Of a stretch of 6,448 bases of DNA, positions 1-4,356 are shown one piece after another (positions within the stretch are counted from its first letter, which is position 1; every line of letters begins with the position of its first letter). The stretch covers positions 1 through 6,448 of the forward strand of contig CAJLAN010000098.1 in NCBI GenBank assembly GCA_905204635.1. The letters run 5' to 3'. Source of the stretch: an uncultured Collinsella sp. (GTDB lineage: Bacteria > Actinomycetota > Coriobacteriia > Coriobacteriales > Coriobacteriaceae). A program made the translations under genes and the position numbers. Under the pieces are notes generated by a model. The model ran no database searches. It was not told where the DNA came from and was given only the letters and a program-made list of their open reading frames with translations.

Positions 1-507
1 GTCCCCGCCGCTGTGATCGTCGTGCGCGCAGTTCACATGAGCCGGATTAGCAGCGGTCCCCAGCACGGTACGGCGAATCGCCGCATGCGCGCGGGCGTTG
101 CGACGCAGACCGCGAATGGCGGCATCTACGATAAAGCCCGCGACCAGTGCGGTCAGCGCTTTCGAAGCCAAAAGCATCGCCATAGTCTGCACGGGAACCT
201 GCTCGGCAAGTAGCAGCGGCAGCATCTCGTCGGAGGTCGAAAGGAACACCGCCACCAACGTGCCCAAGGTCACGACACGACCGGCGTACAGTGTGGCCGC
301 CATTGCCGAAAAGCCGCACTGCGGCACCATGCCCAGCAGCGAGCCAACCACGGGGCCCGCGGCGCCGGCGCGCTTGATGGCCCCGTTAACGCGGTCGCCC
401 GCGACGTGTTCCAAGGTCTCGAGGGCCAGATACGTCACCAACAAAAACGGCACCAGCGACAGCGTGTCCTTGCCGGCGTCGAGCAGAATATCAATCAGCA
501 AATCCAT
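1..507 (-). CDS. Putative heavy-metal/manganese exporter, ArsP_2-like permease (partial, C-terminus off window)
   Basis: The reading frame is open from an ATG at 507 down to the window edge, giving 169 codons without a stop. The protein starts MDLLIDILLDAGKDTLSLVP, then alternates hydrophobic segments (about residues 13-32, 50-75, 78-100, 108-128) with short loops. The segment with MVPQCGFSAMAATLYAGR followed by STSDEMLPLL is what I associate with the 10-TM family called ArsP_2, 'arsenic efflux protein' or 'putative manganese transporter'. The visible end is a Cys/His/Asp-rich hydrophilic stretch (HVNCAHDDHSGGD), like the metal-binding cytoplasmic loop between the two halves of such transporters. 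By family it would export a metal ion across the cytoplasmic membrane; the substrate cannot be told from this. The start is supported by an AAAGG on the minus strand at 519-523, with an 11-nt spacer. It is transcribed divergently from the exonuclease gene. About half of the protein is missing. Confidence 0.75.
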   Translation of the reverse strand, partial: MDLLIDILLDAGKDTLSLVPFLLVTYLALETLEHVAGDRVNGAIKRAGAAGPVVGSLLGMVPQCGFSAMAATLYAGRVVTLGTLVAVFLSTSDEMLPLLLAEQVPVQTMAMLLASKALTALVAGFIVDAAIRGLRRNARAHAAIRRTVLGTAANPAHVNCAHDDHSGGD

Positions 508-550
508 GACGGATGGAACCTTTCGTGTCTTTCGGCAGCATTGTAAAAGT

Positions 551-586
551 CCTAGCGGTCAACTAGGGTATTGTAGTTGTCCTAGG
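551..586. promoter_or_regulatory. Dyad operator candidate over the exporter promoter
   Basis: GGTCAACTA (557-565) and TAGTTGTCC (574-582) form an inverted repeat with 8 of 9 paired positions and an 8-nt spacer. Outside these arms CCTA (551-554) and TAGG (583-586) also match, with two extra bases on the left. The dyad covers the -10 box and the likely start of the exporter transcript, where a repressor would sit. The CCTA/TAGG ends are vaguely reminiscent of DtxR/MntR-type metal-regulator sites, but the regulator identity is inference. Confidence 0.45.
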
Positions 587-597
587 CGCGATGCCAA
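570..597 (-). promoter_or_regulatory. Sigma-70-like promoter of the exporter gene
   Basis: On the minus strand a TTGGCA (592-597) is followed after 16 nt by TACAAT (570-575), close to the TTGACA/TATAAT consensus. Transcription would begin near 563, leaving a leader of roughly 55 nt before the ATG at 507. The leader is short and I see no riboswitch-like structure in it. The -10 box lies inside the dyad at 551-586. Confidence 0.55.
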
Positions 598-618
598 TAG
601 TTGCCCATGGCAAACTAT
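597..618. promoter_or_regulatory. Imperfect palindrome in the divergent spacer
   Basis: The 22-bp stretch reads ATAGTT...AACTAT at its ends and contains the exact 13-bp dyad TTGCCcatGGCAA (601-613). Eighteen of 22 positions agree with the reverse complement. It abuts the -35 of the exporter promoter and lies about 60 bp before the exonuclease start, so it could be a binding site for either gene. No promoter for the plus-strand gene can be placed with confidence. Confidence 0.3.
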
Positions 619-679
619 CATCTCGCCACATCTTAATGACCCTGAGCCGCACGACACGGCCCATCCAAGGAGCAGTTAT

Positions 680-1648
680 ATGAACGTTTCACAAGCACTC
701 GAATACGAGCGCCAGCCGTTTATTCCCATGTTTATCTATGGCGATCACGGCGCCATGGAGTCCGAGCGCCAGAAGGGCGAAGAGGCCCTCAAGGTGCTCG
801 AGACCGAGTACTTTACCGCCGAGGGCGACCCCTGCTTCGACTTTGCCACCGTGCGCGACCTGGCTGACCGCAACCGCGACCTGTGCGACCAGATTGGCGA
901 GGCACGCCTGCGCAACGTGACGCCCGCGACGCTTTCGCGCGGCCTGTCCGATGCCGACACCTGCGCGGCCATCGGTAAGATGCAAAAGCGCACCGCCGCG
1001 TCGGTCATGCGCGAGATCCGCGGCGACCGCGACGCGCTCGGCGTGGCCTACGCCCGCAAGCCCATCCAGGGCACCGTGCTCGGTATCGACATCGAGACCA
1101 CCGGCCGTGCACCCGAGCGCGGCTACATCATCAACGTGGGCTGGGAGATCATGGAGCTCACCAGCGACGCCGTCCCGCACGACGCCGAGGCACACTACTG
1201 CGGTCTGCCCGACATCTACCGCGGCGAGGATGTGCCGTTGTCGAATATCCACCACATCACCTGGGACGACATCGACGGCAAAAAGCCGTTCCGCGAGAAC
1301 AAGGAGCTGCAGAAGCAACTGCTCAAGCTCATGAAGAAGTACCCATACATGGCACACAACGCCGCGTTTGAGGACAGCTGGTTCAAGATCCACTTGGACG
1401 GCTACGCCGAGGCACGCCGCGCCGGTAAGATCATCGTCATCGATTCACGCCAGATCTGCCGCAGCCTGGATGCCGACGTCCGTTCGCTCCCCCGCGAATC
1501 CGCCCCCGCCGCGCTCGAGAACTGGGCGCGCCGCCGTGGAACCCTCGCCGCCGACGCCAACGAGCAGCATCTGGGCCTGGACGACACCGACCTCATGCTC
1601 CGCACCGTCCAAGCCGAGTTCAACCTCAAGAACCTGTTTGCCAAGTAG
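680..1648 (+). CDS. DEDDh-family 3'-5' exonuclease domain protein
   Basis: This 322-aa protein has a C-terminal exonuclease domain of the DnaQ/RNase T superfamily, which removes nucleotides from 3' ends using two metal ions. Exo I is DIETTG (D137, E139) after a hydrophobic beta-strand. Exo II is AHNAAFEDSW around 225-234, where the usual acidic residue after Phe is Glu (E231), followed by D232. Exo III is HLGLDD with H297 and D302, the HxxxxD arrangement of the DEDDh class. The first ~130 residues are hydrophilic, charged and helical-looking, and match no domain I recognise. The ATG at 680 is chosen because AAGGAG (667-672) lies just upstream. The frame stays open further upstream, but that part is antisense to the exporter and has no start signal. 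Substrate (DNA repair, proofreading or RNA) cannot be assigned; it stands alone in its transcription unit. Confidence 0.8.
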   Translation: MNVSQALEYERQPFIPMFIYGDHGAMESERQKGEEALKVLETEYFTAEGDPCFDFATVRDLADRNRDLCDQIGEARLRNVTPATLSRGLSDADTCAAIGKMQKRTAASVMREIRGDRDALGVAYARKPIQGTVLGIDIETTGRAPERGYIINVGWEIMELTSDAVPHDAEAHYCGLPDIYRGEDVPLSNIHHITWDDIDGKKPFRENKELQKQLLKLMKKYPYMAHNAAFEDSWFKIHLDGYAEARRAGKIIVIDSRQICRSLDADVRSLPRESAPAALENWARRRGTLAADANEQHLGLDDTDLMLRTVQAEFNLKNLFAK

Positions 1649-1999
1649 AAACGTCTACGACAAACTCCGGCGTAGATCACGAGCGGCCTCGCAGCGGGAA
1701 ACCCCGCAGCGGGACCGCCCTACGTTCCACAGATAGATCTGCCATCACAAATTCTGAACCCTCATTTTGAACGATTTCGACCAATTCCCGACACGTAATT
1801 CGTTGTCGGATGGTGATGCATCACTATCAAATGTGCGGCAATTGAGTAGTTATATGCTATAGGTAAGCTGCGAAAACTTTTATTTAGGGCATACCAACTC
1901 ATAATTGCGTCAAGCTTTTGGACAGCATTTGGTTAGACCTCTAAAACGACTTTTTCACTCAGCGCCATCAACACGGCATTAGCTGACACGATATATACC
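1649..1999. other. Intergenic region, GC-rich structured start then AT-rich
   Basis: No gene is seen here. The first 70 bp stay GC-rich and can fold: TCTACG (1654-1659) pairs with CGTAGA (1671-1676), and GCGGG (1694-1698) with CCCGC (1703-1707). Neither is followed by a T-run, so they are only weak candidates for the 3' end of the exonuclease transcript. From about 1740 the sequence becomes clearly AT-richer and stays so into the next gene. TATA-like stretches (for example around 1851-1860) occur, but none has a convincing -35 partner, so I do not call a promoter. Confidence 0.5.
1691..1713. repeat. Short direct repeat GCAGCGGG x2
   Basis: GCAGCGGG occurs at 1691-1698 and again at 1706-1713, separated by 7 bp. 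The first copy overlaps the small GCGGG/CCCGC hairpin. It lies 43 bp after the exonuclease stop, close to the drop in GC content. Chance or transcript-end structure is as likely as any specific role. Confidence 0.4.
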
Positions 2000-3190
2000 A
2001 TGAGTATCGTATTGTCACATACCACTGCAAAAGCGGTCTACCAGGCCGCGCATTCGGTGTCTGCGAAAGGCACCGAGTCCTGTAACCCTGCCGCGATTTA
2101 CGGATCATGTCCCACCGGAACGCTCCTTGACGCAGCCGCAGAATGGCTCACCAAACATGATGTTTCCCTCGACGCAAATGATTCCCTCGAGGTGATGGTG
2201 TTTGATCGCAGGAATGCGCGCTATGCAGTGAACTGTCAATGCCACGTTTCTTCAAAACGATTCTCGAACTCACGCTTTATAGAGCTCAAAGATGGCATCT
2301 TCATTGTTGGCGTTGAGCTTTGCGCACTTCAGGCCGCCACCTATCTCCCTTTTCGCGAACTGGTGGAGTACTACTTTGAATTGTGCAGCGCTTACTCCCT
2401 TGGAACCGGCTCTTCCACCTCTTATAACGAGCGTTTCGCGCTCACCTCGACCGAGAGGCTAAAACAGTTCTTTAATTCCATTACCAGATGCGACGGTCTG
2501 GCCCTTGCCCGAAAGGCGATCCAATGTGTGCGCGACGGATGCCGGTCTCCTATGGAAACAGCCTTTGTCATGATGCTAACGCTGCCCAAAAGCGAAGGAG
2601 GGCTTGGTATTAAGGGAATTGAGACCGATTACGAGGTGCAGGTCACCACTGCCGCAAAGAATCTCACGAGACGCAAAAAGTTCTTTATGGATGCGTATCT
2701 AAAGAAATCTCGCACAGACATTGAATACAACGGTTTTTATCATGACGCGGAAGAAGACCGCGCCATCGATGAGGAGCGCAAGAATGCACTTGCGTCCATG
2801 GGGTACGGAATCATCACCGTCAGTCGTTATTCCTTTATGCATGCCAGCTCTTTCGTTAGGGTCATGGAAGCAATCCAGCGGAAAGAGGGCGTACGCCCCT
2901 CGCGTCTGCCAAAAGACTTTCAAATCATGCAAGAGGACCTGAGACAGTTTGTGCTCAGAAGGTTTATAGAAGAGAAAAAGCGAATTCAGAAGCAGCTTCT
3001 CCAGGATTCCGAAGATCGTCAACGAATCGACCTCGAAAAAGCAACACTCGAAGGCATCACGCTGGATGACCCGACAATTAATGAAGTTACAGCAATCGAT
3101 GACATGCAGACAGTCGAATCCGACAGCCCATCATTTGCCCAAACAAGCAGCCTCGCGCCCGAGGGCAGGATCTTCGGGGCCGGAAGCTAG
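2000..3190 (+). CDS. DUF559/Vsr-like endonuclease-fold protein of unknown role
   Basis: The 396-aa product resembles a protein family I know from Coriobacteriia: an N-terminal LSH-TA opening, a middle part with the GIFIVGVELCALQAATYLP and YYFELCSAYSLG motifs (about 100-136), then SPMETAFVMMLTLP (E186) and a C-terminal segment of the restriction-endonuclease/Vsr fold. In that segment the likely metal ligands are D231 (FMDAYL) and E242 in IEYNG, followed by H248 and an R-x(3)-L-x(3)-G-x-x-I-x-V pattern. The position that is usually Asp in EYD is Asn here (N244). Residues about 314-350 are highly charged and could form a coiled coil; the tail after ~350 looks disordered. No signal peptide or membrane segment is seen. 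The start lacks a clear Shine-Dalgarno sequence; AT-rich DNA (ATATATACC) precedes the ATG. The gene is AT-richer than its neighbours, suggesting acquisition. Biological role is unknown; defence or a toxin-antitoxin-type function is only a guess. Confidence 0.7.
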   Translation: MSIVLSHTTAKAVYQAAHSVSAKGTESCNPAAIYGSCPTGTLLDAAAEWLTKHDVSLDANDSLEVMVFDRRNARYAVNCQCHVSSKRFSNSRFIELKDGIFIVGVELCALQAATYLPFRELVEYYFELCSAYSLGTGSSTSYNERFALTSTERLKQFFNSITRCDGLALARKAIQCVRDGCRSPMETAFVMMLTLPKSEGGLGIKGIETDYEVQVTTAAKNLTRRKKFFMDAYLKKSRTDIEYNGFYHDAEEDRAIDEERKNALASMGYGIITVSRYSFMHASSFVRVMEAIQRKEGVRPSRLPKDFQIMQEDLRQFVLRRFIEEKKRIQKQLLQDSEDRQRIDLEKATLEGITLDDPTINEVTAIDDMQTVESDSPSFAQTSSLAPEGRIFGAGS

Positions 3191-3201
3191 ACCGGCTAAC
3201 A

Positions 3202-3243
3202 AGGTGGGTACCCTAGCGATGTGCAAAATTGCGAGTATTCAGC
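3202..3243 (+). repeat. Left arm of a 42-bp inverted repeat pair
   Basis: This arm begins AGGTGGGTACCC and contains GTGCAAAATTGCGAGTATTC (3221-3240). Compared without gaps with the reverse complement of 3411-3452, 33 of 42 positions are identical; the conserved blocks are AGGTGGGT, GTGCAAAA and GAGTATTC. It starts 12 bp after the stop of the nuclease-like gene. Read from the GTG at 3221, a 34-codon frame (VQNCEYSA...) ends at 3325; I do not call it as a gene. Confidence 0.7.
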
Positions 3244-3310
3244 AGGGTCGGCCCTCCAGCACCCACAAGTTAATCCAAATGAGAAACAAAGACGCTATCG
3301 AACGGGAACG

Positions 3311-3433
3311 TTAGGCAACACTTGAGGAAGATCTTATCTGTTTACCGCCCTTGGATAACTCTTGAGCGGCTTTATTTGGCCCGAAATAGATAAACAGACC
3401 CCCTATAGTTGCAGAATACTCCAATTTTTGCAC
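3311..3433 (-). CDS. Possible 40-aa hypothetical peptide inside the repeat element
   Basis: From a GTG at 3433 (the conserved GTG of the right repeat arm) a 40-codon frame runs to TAA at 3311. It would encode VQKLEYSATIGGLFIYFGPN followed by a basic and serine-rich tail. A purine-rich AGGTGGG lies upstream in the arm, but 13 nt from the GTG, which is long for a ribosome binding site. The left arm read the same way also begins VQ--EYSA, with different codons for Ser, but then diverges. The frame continues upstream to an ATG at 3508 without a start signal. It may be real, or a by-product of the repeat; I see no known domain. Confidence 0.2.
   Translation of the reverse strand: MQKLEYSATIGGLFIYFGPNKAAQELSKGGKQIRSSSSVA
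3337..3398. repeat. Nested inverted repeat TCTGTTTA / TAAACAGA
   Basis: TCTGTTTA (3337-3344) and TAAACAGA (3391-3398) are exact reverse complements separated by 46 bp. They sit inside the larger inverted-repeat pair. Just before the left copy is the 8-bp palindrome AAGATCTT (3328-3335). A transcript of this region could bring the arms together, but the stem alone is weak. Confidence 0.45.
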
Positions 3434-3452
3434 GGCGCGGGGGCACCCACCT
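3411..3452 (-). repeat. Right arm of a 42-bp inverted repeat pair
   Basis: Read on the minus strand this is the second copy of the element at 3202-3243, with GTGCAAAAATTGGAGTATTC as its core and AGGTGGGTGCCC at the outer end. The two copies point towards each other, with 167 bp between them. No target-site duplication is visible outside the arms, so classic transposition is not supported. Confidence 0.7.
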
Positions 3453-3535
3453 CGGCATCGACTATCAAAACCGCTCAATCCGGAATCTCGTCCACTATTC
3501 CCCATCATTTTGTGCGATGAATTACTTAAACGTTA

Positions 3536-3563
3536 TTGACATATGAACATACGCTCATATAAT
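3536..3563 (+). promoter_or_regulatory. Consensus sigma-70 promoter of the metal operon
   Basis: TTGACA (3536-3541) and TATAAT (3558-3563) both match the consensus exactly, with a 16-nt spacer. Transcription would start near 3570, about 40 nt before the repressor start codon. The spacer between the two boxes is filled by one operator, so repressor binding should exclude RNA polymerase. Confidence 0.85.
3540..3557. promoter_or_regulatory. ArsR/SmtB-type operator O1
   Basis: CATATGAACATACGCTCA lies between the -35 and -10 boxes. It is itself an imperfect dyad (ATATGA...TCATAT, 3541-3560), as in the 12-2-12 operators of SmtB/CzrA-family zinc sensors. It is the exact reverse complement of O2. 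Confidence 0.75.
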
Positions 3564-3578
3564 CGGAAGTAAGTTATT

Positions 3579-3596
3579 TGAGCGTATGTTCATATG
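3579..3596. promoter_or_regulatory. ArsR/SmtB-type operator O2
   Basis: TGAGCGTATGTTCATATG lies just after the predicted transcription start and immediately before the ribosome binding site of the repressor (AAAGGA, 3597-3602). All 18 bases pair with O1 in inverted orientation, with 21 bp between the sites. In RNA the two sites could also form a long hairpin if transcription began upstream of 3540. Confidence 0.75.
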
Positions 3597-3609
3597 AAAG
3601 GATATTGCA

Positions 3610-3975
3610 ATGAGCATCCGCGTTGATGAAACGAAACCCGACACCGAGGCCACCGAGCCAGTGATCCCCACCACCTGCTCGCCCGAGGACCTTCCCGACG
3701 AGGAGCTTCTCTACGACCTCGCCGACCTGTTCAAGGTCTTCAGCGACACCACGCGTATCAAGATCCTTTACGCCCTCATGGGCCGCGAGCTCTGCGTGGC
3801 AGACATCGCCGAAGCGACCGAAACCTCGCAGTCCGCGGTGTCGCACCAGCTGCGCACACTCAAGCAGTCGCACCTGGTTAAATTCCGGCGCGACGGGCGC
3901 AATATCCTCTACTCGCTCGCCGACGACCACGTCTACACCATGCTCAACCAGGGCATGAGCCATATCTGCGAATAG
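3610..3975 (+). CDS. ArsR/SmtB-family zinc-responsive repressor
   Basis: This 121-aa winged-helix protein is expected to bind the operators at 3540-3596 and 4317-4334 and release them when zinc (or Cd, Pb, Co) binds. Helix 2-3 motifs are FKVFSDTTRIKILYAL and ELCVADIAEAT; the recognition helix is SQSAVSHQLRTLKQSHLV (73-90), followed by the beta-wing RRDGRNILYSL. The alpha-5 sensor site is complete: D105, H107, H118 and E121, with the D-x-H...H-x-x-E spacing of SmtB; E121 is the last residue. The alpha-3 site of CadC-type proteins is incomplete (C62 present, CxC pattern absent), so a zinc sensor of SmtB/CzrA type fits best. The first ~30 residues are an acidic tail with one Cys (C23). The ATG at 3610 has AAAGGA seven bases upstream. 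First gene of the operon, so autoregulated. Confidence 0.92.
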   Translation: MSIRVDETKPDTEATEPVIPTTCSPEDLPDEELLYDLADLFKVFSDTTRIKILYALMGRELCVADIAEATETSQSAVSHQLRTLKQSHLVKFRRDGRNILYSLADDHVYTMLNQGMSHICE

Positions 3976-4037
3976 CAACCAACCACGGTACCAGCGCGGC
4001 CTGCACCCAAGCCGCAAAAACGGGAAAGGAACCCACC

Positions 4038-4256
4038 ATGAAAAAGCAGTACAAGCTCGATGAGATCGATTGCGCCAACTGTGCGCGCGAGCTTCAGGAC
4101 GAGCTGGCCAAGCTCGAGGGCGTCAAATCCGTGTCCGTCAACTTTATGACCCAGAAGCTGACGCTCGAGGCCGATGATGCTGAGTTCGACGAGGTGCTCA
4201 ACCGCGTTGTTGAGTTTACGGCCGACGCCGAGCCGGACTGCGAGATCATTCTCTAG
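4038..4256 (+). CDS. Free-standing HMA-domain metal-binding protein
   Basis: The 72-aa product is a single heavy-metal-associated (HMA, ferredoxin-like) domain. The metal site is IDCANCARELQDEL with C14 and C17; the DCxxC form is the one common in HMA domains of Zn/Cd/Pb ATPases rather than the MTCxxC of copper chaperones. Strand patterns follow as VKSVSVNFMTQKLTLEA and a C-terminal DCEIIL, whose Cys could add a ligand. The start ATG at 4038 is preceded by GGAAAGGA (4022-4029). It lies 62 bp after the repressor stop in the same direction, without a separate promoter that I can see. It presumably delivers metal to, or regulates, the ATPase encoded next, acting as a detached N-terminal domain of the pump. 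CopZ-like copper binding is a less likely alternative. Confidence 0.88.
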   Translation: MKKQYKLDEIDCANCARELQDELAKLEGVKSVSVNFMTQKLTLEADDAEFDEVLNRVVEFTADAEPDCEIIL

Positions 4257-4277
4257 CCCAGGTTTACGCCAACCTGC

Positions 4278-4300
4278 AAGGCCGCGCTTGCTGCGGCCTT
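4278..4300 (+). terminator. Hairpin between HMA gene and ATPase gene (weak terminator/attenuator)
   Basis: AAGGCCGC (4278-4285) and GCGGCCTT (4293-4300) form a perfect 8-bp stem with a 7-nt loop, 21 bp after the HMA stop codon. The T-tract is short (the stem ends CCTT, then TGCT), so termination would be partial at best. It could lower ATPase expression relative to the two small genes, or stabilise the upstream mRNA. Confidence 0.5.
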
Positions 4301-4316
4301 TGCTCGCGAAATTATA

Positions 4317-4334
4317 TGAGCGAATGTTCATACA
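4317..4334. promoter_or_regulatory. ArsR/SmtB-type operator O3 before the ATPase
   Basis: TGAGCGAATGTTCATACA matches O2 at 15 of 18 positions, in the same orientation, and is preceded by TATA as part of ATATGAGC. It lies between the internal hairpin and the ATPase ribosome binding site. This implies a second regulated promoter here or a roadblock site. A TTGCTG (4288-4293) and a TTATAT (4312-4317) with 18-nt spacing could serve as promoter boxes, but they are weak. Confidence 0.65.
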
Positions 4335-4356
4335 TTCAAATGGGAGGATACGAGTC

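Larger units (their letters stand above)
3191..3609. other. Intergenic region with paired inverted repeats and operon promoter
   Basis: This 419-bp gap holds three things: a pair of diverged 42-bp inverted repeats (3202-3243 and 3411-3452) with a nested short inverted repeat, about 80 bp without visible structure (3453-3535), and the promoter-operator region of the metal operon (3536-3602). There is no convincing protein gene apart from the doubtful 40-codon minus-strand frame inside the repeat element. Confidence 0.6.

Noticed and set aside
98..679. In-frame upstream extension of the exonuclease gene by 194 codons
   Set aside because: This part is antisense to the exporter gene and has no ribosome binding site, whereas the ATG at 680 has AAGGAG in front and begins the globular protein.
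689..1393. 234-codon minus-strand open frame opposite the exonuclease
   Set aside because: The plus-strand frame has all DEDDh motifs; the antisense product is low-complexity Val/Ala/Gly/Leu with no recognisable fold.
1840..1999. Promoter of the nuclease-like gene
   Set aside because: TATA-like sequences are frequent in this AT-rich stretch, but none pairs with a good -35 at 16-18 bp, so any choice would be arbitrary.
3179..3196. GCCGG / CCGGC hairpin over the stop codon of the nuclease-like gene
   Set aside because: Only a 5-bp stem, overlapping the stop codon, with no T-run following; not supportable as a terminator.
3202..3452. Insertion sequence or integron-type element bounded by the inverted repeats
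   Set aside because: There is no transposase or integrase frame and no target-site duplication; the arms are internal-facing and only 33/42 identical.
4174..4356. In-frame upstream extension of the ATPase
   Set aside because: It overlaps the HMA gene in another frame and runs through a hairpin and an operator; the ATG at 4357 has a strong GGGAGGA site.
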